Assembly: GCA_900549025.1 (NCBI GenBank)
Contig: URMZ01000012.1
Span: forward strand, 1-48,362
From: an uncultured Collinsella sp.
Lineage (GTDB): Bacteria > Actinomycetota > Coriobacteriia > Coriobacteriales > Coriobacteriaceae
DNA length: 48,362 bases
Direction: 5' to 3'
Shown here in pieces: positions 19,201 to 27,007 of the stretch. The position numbers and the translations under genes are program-made. The notes under the pieces are model-generated. The model was not told where the DNA came from. It did not search any database and saw only the letters and a program-made list of their open reading frames with translations. Each line of letters opens with the position of its first letter. The stretch's first letter is position 1.

Positions 19201-19363
19201 GGACTTCGATGCGCTGCTCGATCGCGTGGAGGCCGGCATCGCCGAGCGCCTGCGCGAGCTCGAGGCGGGCAACGTTGCCGCCGTCGACCCGGCGTCGGCT
19301 CAGGCCGCGCATGCGCGCTGCTCGTATAACCACGAAGGAACGTTTGTAAGGAGGGACGTGTAG
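16265..19363 (+). CDS. addB: AddB-like PD-(D/E)XK nuclease subunit of a RecBCD-type complex
   Basis: A 1032-residue protein starting behind GGAGG. The last quarter is a RecB-type nuclease domain: LGGRIDRVDVD (D864), VVIDYKHR (D878, K880) and the QTLIYA helix. Its position directly before addA, three bases apart, marks it as the AddB partner that helps resect double-strand breaks and read Chi-like sites. Two family features look reduced. I see no Walker A motif near the N-terminus, which begins with a VLLAPTFAELDLC strand. Only three cysteines occupy the usual iron-sulfur cluster positions (C726, C729 and C1019), where typical AddB has one cysteine before and three after the nuclease motifs. 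The body is otherwise too divergent to assign finer domains. Confidence 0.78.
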   Translation: MPVRIYTTNTGTDLSDAESALLADLIARHGRAVLLAPTFAELDLCRHDAAEAGVSLGIDYKTPSSWLRSLWELLGDGRDFVDNLQRQMLFSDMIARRDDADLQPLSCGQGTVRMLARMARDVLPGVAGTGAERCGGNNCQPEPKSDAEARVFELLRAYASGLDRRDMVEPCEAADIMAGALTDSLPACTRAVCVRGVTSFTYSLLELLSAVANNGGEVVVLLAREQAAMREELATALDARGVLFEVAPLDEDAGAPATAPKSVVRPAFVEVAGPHARARVYADVIDKMVKAHKESNVNDAASAPADPVRVLVVSARAPQLFGELAARLAARHVAAETTEFTAFSQSIVGRQFTALANLIERMKAADEGAASKTEWWPAPELTDWIYSPLSGADAASARTFDKNMRLSRSKTTAGVKSLLQSVQGQIRGARKAASDENWFKNVPCVVSDVFQALWRDKPVTALKAMLAAAEALPDRAFGGLDGQARRQAETALLRHAIDILMNEARVLDVSQTATVPVLDGVRTKVDKRSAAYDYETYEVDRTPRAQVRFVSLADASVLRPGGYDAVLFADVDLDSYPLSHEEGPLATLTAELRRDGVSLEPAALLRVRFGRAMQAASGPVALARVTHDRQARECYPAAVWTELRAHAEAAGAAKPTRVGEGDIIADFDPAAGEGLRRERVTCEAPQHLSDEAIPYLVLRRRDGEGEDAPLVPRLTSASQIEAYSTCPLCWFVSYRVKPQSIDAGFGNMEKGNFVHDVLEHLHARLPQEGMERVTPENLPRAQELLREVFDETLAEHASKRGNEGPLVPLSPVEERQVAEILPQLEGVLAYEAEALTPFAPRYLEFAFNDLKVEYAGWPLGGRIDRVDVDAENRAVVIDYKHRSGVEEFKLADPTVRDEESGEAAIDDPRWLPPHTQTLIYAQAMRRALGLDTRAALYFSTKGGKPALRGAASAELLEEERSDGRIPGLKKGFPGEGGSMDFDALLDRVEAGIAERLRELEAGNVAAVDPASAQAAHARCSYNHEGTFVRRDV

Positions 19364-19366
19364 ACC

Positions 19367-22300
19367 ATGGATCTTTCGACTTTGATGCCGCAACAGCTGC
19401 AGATCGTCAAAACGCTCGACCGTCCGCTGTTTGTCTCGGCGGGCGCCGGCTCGGGCAAGACCTTTACCCTCACGCGCCGCATCGTCTACGCGCTCTCGCC
19501 CGAATCCGGTCCGTTCGTTGAGCATCTGGACCAGGTGCTCGCCATCACCTTTACCAAGGATGCTGCGGCCGAGATTCGCGACCGCGTGCGCCGTGCGCTT
19601 ATCGACGAGGGCATGGACGAGGAGGCCCTGACCGTCGACGATGCGTGGATCTCGACCATTCACGGCATGTGCTCGCGTATCCTGCGCGCACACGCGTTGG
19701 AGCTGGGCATCGACCCCGAGTTCACGGTGCTCACCGATACCGACGAGCTTATGGACCAGGCTGTTGAGCATGTGCTGGCCCGCGCGACGGCACCCGATGC
19801 CGCCCCCAAGCTCGCGGCATCGCTCAAGGCCCTCTACGCCTGGTACCCCATGGCGGGCGAGGGCGGCCCCTTTGGCGCCGGAACCACCATCAAGGGCCTG
19901 GTGCGCGAGCTGCTGGAGCTCTCGAGCCAGCTGCCGGGCGGCATGGACGACGTGCGCGTGGCACGCGGCCAGGCCGACACCTCGGCGCTTGCCGATGCCT
20001 ATCGCGCGGCGCTGGGCGCAAGCAAGGCTGCGACCGAGAAGGCGCAGGTGGCGCTCGATGCCATCGACGCGTTCGAGGCGAGCGGCAAGACCATGGCCGA
20101 TGCGGCGCGACTCATGATGTCGTGCACCATGCCGCGCGCGAGCAAGGCATTCCCCAAGGAGCAGGTCGAGCTGCTCAAGGCCGAGGCCGCCGATGCGTTT
20201 ATCAATATCTTGCTTGCCTGTGGCGGTCCGGCGCTCGATGCGCTGGTGGGGCTTGCCCGTGCTGTGGAGGCGGAGTACCGTGCGCTCAAGGCCGACCAGT
20301 CCGCGCTCGACAATAACGATCTGCTGCGCATGGCATATGAGGCGTTGCGCGATTATCCCGCCATCCGAGCCGCCTACGAGGGCCGCTTTAAGATGGTCAT
20401 GATCGATGAGTTCCAGGATACCGACCAGATGCAGGTCGATTTGATTCGCTATCTGACGGGCGCGGGGGAGCGCGCGTTGTGTACCGTAGGCGATGCGCAG
20501 CAGTCCATCTATCGCTTCCGTGGCGCCGAGGTCGAGGTGTTCCGTCGCCAGGAGCGCAAGGTGGGCTCGTCTGCCGCGCCCGAGGCGACTGCCGTGGCCG
20601 ACGCCCCTGCTGGCGAGCTCGTCAAACTTGTGCGCAACTTCCGCAGCCACGACGAGGTGCTGCGTTACGTGGCACGCGTCTTCGACGGCGATGACGGCGG
20701 CCTGATGCAGGGTTTTTTGGATCTTGAGGCGAGCGACGGCCGCAAGGACACGCTGGTGGCAGACGCCTCGCGTCGCCAGGCCCTCTTTGTTGCCGGCGGC
20801 AGTACGCAGGAGCGCACACAGGCAAAGGCCCGTGCGATCGCCGAGCGGTTCCGCTCGCTTGCCGATGCCGGCCAGCCCCAGGGCGGCATGGTGCTGCTGC
20901 TGGGCCGCATGACCAACGCAGACGTCTACGCACAGGCCTTCCGTGACCAGGGGCTCGACTGTGTCATCGCGGGCGGCTCAGTCTTTGCGCAGGCTGCCGA
21001 GGTGCAGACGGTGCGCGCCCTGGTTTGCGCGCTCGCCAATCCGGCCGATACGGCGCAGGGCCTTATGCCGCTGCTCGCCTCGCCGATGTTTGCGCTGGGC
21101 GCCCAGGAGTTTTTGGCGCTGGCGACCAAGCTCGATAGCGAGACGGGGGAGACCTCGCGCCGGAATATCGACGTGGGCATCATGAGCGATTCCGATGTGC
21201 CGGGCTTGCAGGGCTTGCCGCTCGTGACGCGCGCCCGCGAGGTACTGCGGTATGCGCTTCGTCGCGTGGGCCGCGATTCGTTCGCCGCCATCGCGCGCGA
21301 CGTGGTCAACGCCTCCGGCTGGTTTGTGCGTCTGGCGCAGCGCGGCCCCGAGGGCAAGGCCATTGCCGCCAACGTGCTCAAGGCGCTCGACGCCGTGGCT
21401 GAGGCTGAGGCCGAGTTCGGCAACTCGCCGCGTTCCATCGCGCTTGCCCTCGACCGCTTCTTGGCGGGCAAGGAAGCCCCGGGTGCCCTCAACGAGGAGG
21501 GCGACGGCGCGGTGCGCATCATGACGGTGCACGCCTCCAAGGGTCTGGAGTATCCGGTCGTGGCGGTTGCCGAGTGCTTTGGCGTGCGTAAGTCCTCGGG
21601 TGCGGCACAGATGGGTCGCGTCGAGGGCGGAGCACAGGTCGTGGCACTGCCGGCACGCTTCGACGGCGTTAAGCTCGCCGACGGGACCTTTGTGAAGGGC
21701 GACGACGTTAAAAAGCAGTTTGAGCATGCGTTTAAGGGCAAGGGCACGTCGCTGTGGCTGCCGCCGGAGCTCATGGAGGACGTCTGTGCGACGGGTTCTC
21801 CCGCCGAGGCATTTGCTCACCTGCGCAACGATGACCTGCGGCTTTCGCTCGAGGAGCGGGCCCGCTTGCTCTATGTTGCCATGACGCGTGCGCGCGAGCT
21901 GGTGATCTTGGCGATGGATGCCGGCGTGAGCCGTAGCAAGGTGACGGCGCCGACCTTCGACGTCGAGACCGATCTGACCTACGACGTGCTGCGCCGCATC
22001 CTGCCGACCGACAGTCTGGACATGCCGCAGCTCGATAGCGACCGTTTGGTGTTCGACAACTCCAAACCGGGCGACTACGAGCTCATTTCGCTCGCGGGCT
22101 TTACCTTTGGCGAGCAGGCGTTTGAGGCTAACGCTTCGCTGGATGCCGAGGGCAGGCTCGTTCGTGGCGATGCGGGGGCGGAGGGTGCCGGTGCAGATGC
22201 CCGCGCCGCCGTCCCCGGTCCTGCCGACCCCAAGCCCGATTCGTTTGAGCTTGTGTATCCCCAGGCAGTGGGCGTGCGCATGGGCATCTGTCCGTATCCG

Positions 22301-22999
22301 ATGCGTGACTCGTATAGCTACTCGTCAATCGCCGCGGCACTCCATGCCGAGACGGAAGACCGTGCCGCCGAGACGCGCGTACCCATGGACGAGGCTGGCG
22401 ATGATGCGGAGTCGGATGGCTCGGAGATGACGGATGCAGACGTGGCCGCTGTCGAGCCCGCCGGCAATCCCATGGCGCTGGGCTCGGCGTTCCATGCCGC
22501 CTGCCAGTGGCTCATCGAGATGGGTGCCGATGTGCTGCCCGCTGAGCGTGCCGACGCCCTGGCTCGCCTGTGGCACCTGACGCCAGAACAGCGCGAGCGC
22601 TTCGATGCCGCCCTGGACCGCTGGCTCAAGTCGGCTGTTCGTGCCGAGCTGTTCGCATGGCCGTGCGTTCGCGCCGAGGTGCCGTTCTTTTCGCTGGGCT
22701 GCGAGGACGAGGACATCGCTCGCTACGGCGCCTATGCCGAAGGCGCCATCGATGCACTGGCGACCGACCCGGCCGATCCGTCACGCGCACTGGTCATCGA
22801 CTACAAGACGGGCGGCACACCGGACGAGACGCCGGAACAGCTGCGGGAGAAGCACGCCCTGCAGGCGCGCGTCTACGCCGACGTGTTGCACAAGGCGGGC
22901 TTTGAGGCCATGACCGTCAAGTTCGTCCGCGTGGAGCAGCCGGATCCAACCATTTTCGTCGAACCCGCCGAACCTCAAGTAGTCACCTACAATCTCTAG
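19367..22999 (+). CDS. addA: AddA-type UvrD/RecB helicase-nuclease
   Basis: A 1210-residue superfamily 1A helicase with a C-terminal nuclease domain. Helicase motifs in order: Walker A SAGAGSGKT (K31), Ia AITFTKDAAAEIRDRVR, Ic STIHGMCSRIL, Walker B MIDEFQDTD, III GDAQQSIYRFRGA, V TVHASKGLEYPVV and VI LLYVAMTRAREL. The nuclease carries EGAIDAL (D1129), VIDYKTG (D1145, K1147) and the QARVYAD helix. It processes broken DNA ends for RecA loading together with the AddB-like subunit, whose gene ends three bases upstream; AAGGAGG lies within that gene's end. A palindromic repeat separates it from dnaE. The architecture matches AddA, not mycobacterial AdnAB. Confidence 0.9.
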   Translation: MDLSTLMPQQLQIVKTLDRPLFVSAGAGSGKTFTLTRRIVYALSPESGPFVEHLDQVLAITFTKDAAAEIRDRVRRALIDEGMDEEALTVDDAWISTIHGMCSRILRAHALELGIDPEFTVLTDTDELMDQAVEHVLARATAPDAAPKLAASLKALYAWYPMAGEGGPFGAGTTIKGLVRELLELSSQLPGGMDDVRVARGQADTSALADAYRAALGASKAATEKAQVALDAIDAFEASGKTMADAARLMMSCTMPRASKAFPKEQVELLKAEAADAFINILLACGGPALDALVGLARAVEAEYRALKADQSALDNNDLLRMAYEALRDYPAIRAAYEGRFKMVMIDEFQDTDQMQVDLIRYLTGAGERALCTVGDAQQSIYRFRGAEVEVFRRQERKVGSSAAPEATAVADAPAGELVKLVRNFRSHDEVLRYVARVFDGDDGGLMQGFLDLEASDGRKDTLVADASRRQALFVAGGSTQERTQAKARAIAERFRSLADAGQPQGGMVLLLGRMTNADVYAQAFRDQGLDCVIAGGSVFAQAAEVQTVRALVCALANPADTAQGLMPLLASPMFALGAQEFLALATKLDSETGETSRRNIDVGIMSDSDVPGLQGLPLVTRAREVLRYALRRVGRDSFAAIARDVVNASGWFVRLAQRGPEGKAIAANVLKALDAVAEAEAEFGNSPRSIALALDRFLAGKEAPGALNEEGDGAVRIMTVHASKGLEYPVVAVAECFGVRKSSGAAQMGRVEGGAQVVALPARFDGVKLADGTFVKGDDVKKQFEHAFKGKGTSLWLPPELMEDVCATGSPAEAFAHLRNDDLRLSLEERARLLYVAMTRARELVILAMDAGVSRSKVTAPTFDVETDLTYDVLRRILPTDSLDMPQLDSDRLVFDNSKPGDYELISLAGFTFGEQAFEANASLDAEGRLVRGDAGAEGAGADARAAVPGPADPKPDSFELVYPQAVGVRMGICPYPMRDSYSYSSIAAALHAETEDRAAETRVPMDEAGDDAESDGSEMTDADVAAVEPAGNPMALGSAFHAACQWLIEMGADVLPAERADALARLWHLTPEQRERFDAALDRWLKSAVRAELFAWPCVRAEVPFFSLGCEDEDIARYGAYAEGAIDALATDPADPSRALVIDYKTGGTPDETPEQLREKHALQARVYADVLHKAGFEAMTVKFVRVEQPDPTIFVEPAEPQVVTYNL

Positions 23000-23011
23000 C
23001 CCTCAGATAAC

Positions 23012-23074
23012 TTGCGGTGGAATAGTTCCTGTATTGCGGTCCAGGTGGCCCAAGCGGGAACTATTCCACCGCAA
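23012..23074. repeat. 18-bp inverted repeat between addA and dnaE
   Basis: Positions 23012-23029 and 23057-23074 are perfect 18-base reverse complements with a 27-base loop and no T-tract. The arm TTGCGGTGGAATAGTTCC shares its core with the 26-bp palindrome at 11963-12031. It may end addA transcripts or be another copy of the same dispersed repeat. Confidence 0.8.
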
Positions 23075-23130
23075 CTGCAAGAGGAGCCGTGTTGGTTTGG
23101 CTAGGTTCGGGTGCTGTCCGTGCCGTGCGG

Positions 23131-23136
23131 TAAAAT
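23131..23136 (+). promoter_or_regulatory. Probable -10 box of dnaE
   Basis: TAAAAT lies 39 bases before the dnaE start. The palindrome GTTC-AGTCA-GAAC follows at about 23138-23150. No good -35 element is visible. Confidence 0.4.
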
Positions 23137-23175
23137 CGTTCAGTCAGAACACGAACCCGTATCGGAGCTCATCAC

Positions 23176-26100
23176 ATGGCATTCGTCCATCTGCACAATC
23201 ACACTGTTTTCTCCATGCTCGACGGCGCAACCCGTATCCAGGATATGGTCAACCGTGCCGTTGAGCTTGGCATGCCCGCCGTGGCCATCACCGACCACGG
23301 CTACATGTATGGCGTGCCCGACCTGGCGCTGGCCTGCGACGCCGTCAATCACAACACGCCCGAGTACAAAACCTGGAGCCACGACAAGGCCTTCTTGGAA
23401 AAGGACCGCCGCGACGAGCTGGTGGAGCCCGACCCCGAGGCAAACCCGCGCGAGCATGCCCAGTACGTCAAAGACATGGCCATGTGGGACGAGAAGGGCA
23501 ACATCGACGAGCTCAAACCGCCCCTGGTCATCAAGCCCATCTTTGGCTGCGAGGTCTACTTTACGCCGGACGAGACCCTTGCCCGCGACCACAAGCCCGA
23601 GCTCTACCATATGATCCTCCTGGCCAAAGACCAGGAAGGCTACGTCAATCTGATGCAGACGGTCTCCGAGGCCGCCGTGCAGGGCTTTTACTACAAGCCG
23701 CGCGTGACGCTCGACAACCTGCGCCGCCATGCCAAGGGCATGATCTGCACCAGCGCCTGCATCGCGGGCATCATCCCCAAATACATCGACCGCGGTGACA
23801 TGGAAGGCGCCATCAAGTGGGCCGAGACCTTCCGTGATACCTTCGAGCCCGGCGACTTCTACATCGAGATCCAGGAACACGGCATCACCACCGACAACGG
23901 CCTGACTGACGAGCAGATGGACCGCACGCTCATCGATATCGCCAAGCAGGTGGGCGTCAAGGTCATCGCCACCAACGACTTCCACTACCTGCGCCGCGAG
24001 GATGCGCCCGTGCAGGACGTCATCATGTGTATTGGCATGAACGCCAAGGTCGATGACCCCAACCGCATGCGCATGACCGGCTCGGAGTTTTACATGAAGA
24101 CCGAGGAGGAGATGCGGGCGATGTTCCCGTATTGCCCCGAGGCCTGCGACAACACGCTCGAGATCGCCGACAAGTGCTACGTCGAGCTGGACTGGGACTC
24201 CATCATCCTGCCGCGCTTCCCGTTGCTCGATCCCGGCGAGACGCATGAGAGCCAGTTCCGCCGCGAGTGCGAGAAAGGCCTGCGCCAGCACTATGGTGAC
24301 GACTGGGCCACACGCGAGATCGGTGGCGTCAACATCAAAGAACGCTTTGAGTACGAATACAAGGTCATCTGCGACAAGGGCTTTGCCGCCTACTTTTTGA
24401 TCGTTGCCGAGTACGTGCAATGGGCCAAGGACAACGGCATCGGCGTCGGCCCCGGCCGTGGCTCGGCCGCCGGCGCTATCGTCGCCTACGCCATGAACAT
24501 CACCGCGTTCGACCCGCTCGAGAACGGCCTGATGTTCGAGAGGTTCCTGTCCCCGCAGCGTACCGAGATGCCCGATATCGATATGGACTTCGACGATGAG
24601 CGGCGCCTCGAGGTCGTGGAGCACGTTCGCCAGCTCTACGGCCCCGAGAAGGTCACCCACGTCATCACCTACTCGACCATTAAGGCCAAGCAGGCCATCA
24701 ACGACGCCGCGCGCGTGCTGGACTATCCGGTCTACATGGGCCAGCGCCTGTCCAAGATGGTCTCGAGCGACCCCAAGGTCAAGCTCAAGCAGGTGCTCGA
24801 AAAGCAACCCGGCAAAGAGGATCTGTTTAACCCCGACTTTGCCGAGGCCTATAAAAAGGACGACGACGCCCGCCGCATCATCGACACGGCGCTCTCGATC
24901 GAGGGCCTCACCCGTGGCGAGGGCGTGCACGCGTGCGCCGTTCTGATCTGCCGCGATCCCGTCAACGAGCACGTGCCCACCAAGCTCGATACCAAGGGCG
25001 GCGTCGAGATTACCCAGTACGAGGGTCATACCGTTGCCGACATGGGCCTGCTCAAGATGGACTTCCTGGGCCTGCGTACGCTGACGGTTATCTCCAAGGC
25101 CAAGGCCAACATCAAAAAGAACTTCGGCATCGACATCAAAGAGGAAGAGATTCCCTTTGACGATCCCGAGATCTTTAAGCTCATGGGCTCTGGCCACACC
25201 GCCGGCGTCTTCCAGGTCGAGTCCGCCGGCATGACGGCCACGATCAAGAACATGAAGCCCACCGAGTACAAGCACGTCGTGGCATTGATCGCTCTGTACC
25301 GCCCGGGCCCGTTGGGCGCCGGCATGGTCTCGTCCTACATCAACCGTATGAACGGCAAGGAGCCGGCCGTCTCCTACGACGACCGCCTGGACGACATCCT
25401 GGGCGAAACCTACGGCACCATGGTCTACCAGGAGCAGGTTATGCTCATCTCCGTCGAGATGTGCGGCTTCTCCAAGGGCGAATCGGACTCGCGTATCCGT
25501 AAGCCCGTGGCTAAGAAAAAGATTAAGCTGCTCACGTCGACGGTGCTCCACTGGGAGGATGGCTCGGACGAGACCACCTACGACCACTGGATGAACGGCG
25601 CTATCAAGAACAACTACACGCGCGAGGTCGCCCAGAAGATTTGGGACGATGTCCTTGAGTTCGCGTCCTACGCCTTCAATAAGTCGCACTCCGCCGGTTA
25701 CGCCATTCTGGTTATGCAGACGGCATGGCTCAAGGCGCACTATCCGCATGAGTACATGGCGGCCGTTCTGACGTCCTATACGGGTAAGACCGACAAGATC
25801 GTGCACTACGTCTCGGCATGCCGTCACGACGGCATCCCCGTGCTTTCGCCAGATGTCAACGAGTCCGGTACCGAGTTCACGGCTACCAAGGAGGGCGTGC
25901 GCTTTGGTCTGGCCGGCATCCGCGGCGTGGGCACCGGCGTGGCGCAGGCGATTATCGCCGAGCGCGAGGCGGGCGGTCCGTTTAAGACGCTGCACGACTT
26001 TGTCGAGCGCGTGGACTCGAGCCAGGCAAACCGTCGCGTGATCGAATCGCTGATCAAGGCAGGCGCCTTCGACTCCACGGGGTATCCGCGTCGCCAGATG

Positions 26101-26979
26101 ATGCACTTTGTGGACAAGAACAACCCCGAGAACATCATCGATGCCGCGGTAAAGCGCCAGAAGGACCGCGCGAGCGGCCAGACGTCGTTCTTCGATATGT
26201 TTGGCGACGTTGAGGGCTCGGGCTTTGAGGTGAGCGTGCCCGATCCGGATGGCCAGGAATGGGACCGCCACCTTAAGCTGAGCCAGGAGAAGGAGGTTCT
26301 GGGCATCTACGTCTCGGACCACCCGCTGCGTCCGTTTGAGTATGCACTAGCCAAGGCGCGCGACTTCTCGTTCTCGCAGATCGACACCGGCTACGAGGTG
26401 CAAAACCCCACGGGCGGCACCATCAACCAGGAGATTCCCGAGGGCAAGGCGCTGTGGTGGGCCGGCATGGTCTCGAGCGTGTCCAAGCGCGTGACCAAAA
26501 ACGGCGACCCCATGGGCATCGTGCAGCTCGAAGACATGGAAGGCGAGGCCACGGTCGTGGTGTTCCCCAAGACCTACAAGGAGGCCGAGGGGTATCTGTA
26601 CGGCGAGGTCGATCCCGAGACCGGCGCACAGCTGTCCGATGCGTTTGTGCGCATTAAGGGCAAGCTCGAGCGCTCGGACCGCGGCGACCAGATCATCGCG
26701 CAGGAGATTGTGCCGCTGGAGCTTAGCGAGGAGAAAAACAAGCCCAAGGTGTTTGAGGTCATGGTGCCCAACAGCCGCTTTAGCCAGGGCAATATGGCGC
26801 GCCTGGCCACGGTGCTCACCACCAACCCGGGCGGCGACCGCGTGGAGATCTTTATTGAGCAAGTCGACGGGCGCGTGCTGCGCGCTGAGGTGCCGGCCAA
26901 GGTCAATGCACGCTCGATTCCGCTGCTGGCAGAGGCAAAGGCCATCGTCGGCAACCAAGGCCGCGTGACGGTTATCTAA
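23176..26979 (+). CDS. dnaE: DNA polymerase III subunit alpha
   Basis: A 1267-residue replicative polymerase of the DnaE type. The N-terminal PHP domain begins FVHLHNHTVFSMLDGA and keeps the metal-binding histidines H5, H7 and H9. It contains a loop of about 50 extra residues (roughly 55-110) rich in acidic and lysine residues. The palm has GVGPGRGSAAGAIVAY and the catalytic PDIDMDFDDE (D467 and D469). Tandem HhH, OB-fold (WWAGMVSSVSKRVTKNGDPMGIVQLED) and C-terminal regions follow. Length is in the normal range and there is no intein. Start at 23176 is preceded by GGAG at eight bases. A SNF2 helicase follows after 28 bases and may be co-transcribed. Confidence 0.96.
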   Translation: MAFVHLHNHTVFSMLDGATRIQDMVNRAVELGMPAVAITDHGYMYGVPDLALACDAVNHNTPEYKTWSHDKAFLEKDRRDELVEPDPEANPREHAQYVKDMAMWDEKGNIDELKPPLVIKPIFGCEVYFTPDETLARDHKPELYHMILLAKDQEGYVNLMQTVSEAAVQGFYYKPRVTLDNLRRHAKGMICTSACIAGIIPKYIDRGDMEGAIKWAETFRDTFEPGDFYIEIQEHGITTDNGLTDEQMDRTLIDIAKQVGVKVIATNDFHYLRREDAPVQDVIMCIGMNAKVDDPNRMRMTGSEFYMKTEEEMRAMFPYCPEACDNTLEIADKCYVELDWDSIILPRFPLLDPGETHESQFRRECEKGLRQHYGDDWATREIGGVNIKERFEYEYKVICDKGFAAYFLIVAEYVQWAKDNGIGVGPGRGSAAGAIVAYAMNITAFDPLENGLMFERFLSPQRTEMPDIDMDFDDERRLEVVEHVRQLYGPEKVTHVITYSTIKAKQAINDAARVLDYPVYMGQRLSKMVSSDPKVKLKQVLEKQPGKEDLFNPDFAEAYKKDDDARRIIDTALSIEGLTRGEGVHACAVLICRDPVNEHVPTKLDTKGGVEITQYEGHTVADMGLLKMDFLGLRTLTVISKAKANIKKNFGIDIKEEEIPFDDPEIFKLMGSGHTAGVFQVESAGMTATIKNMKPTEYKHVVALIALYRPGPLGAGMVSSYINRMNGKEPAVSYDDRLDDILGETYGTMVYQEQVMLISVEMCGFSKGESDSRIRKPVAKKKIKLLTSTVLHWEDGSDETTYDHWMNGAIKNNYTREVAQKIWDDVLEFASYAFNKSHSAGYAILVMQTAWLKAHYPHEYMAAVLTSYTGKTDKIVHYVSACRHDGIPVLSPDVNESGTEFTATKEGVRFGLAGIRGVGTGVAQAIIAEREAGGPFKTLHDFVERVDSSQANRRVIESLIKAGAFDSTGYPRRQMMHFVDKNNPENIIDAAVKRQKDRASGQTSFFDMFGDVEGSGFEVSVPDPDGQEWDRHLKLSQEKEVLGIYVSDHPLRPFEYALAKARDFSFSQIDTGYEVQNPTGGTINQEIPEGKALWWAGMVSSVSKRVTKNGDPMGIVQLEDMEGEATVVVFPKTYKEAEGYLYGEVDPETGAQLSDAFVRIKGKLERSDRGDQIIAQEIVPLELSEEKNKPKVFEVMVPNSRFSQGNMARLATVLTTNPGGDRVEIFIEQVDGRVLRAEVPAKVNARSIPLLAEAKAIVGNQGRVTVI

Positions 26980-27007
26980 GCTACCCCGGGTGAGATTGGA
27001 GGAAGTG

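Noticed and set aside
23138..23150. SOS box upstream of dnaE
   Set aside because: The half-sites are in the wrong order (GTTC-N5-GAAC) for a LexA site.
23140..26322. 1060-residue open frame on the minus strand across dnaE
   Set aside because: It is the antisense shadow of a high-GC gene; the plus-strand frame is an unmistakable DnaE, and the antisense product has no family motifs.
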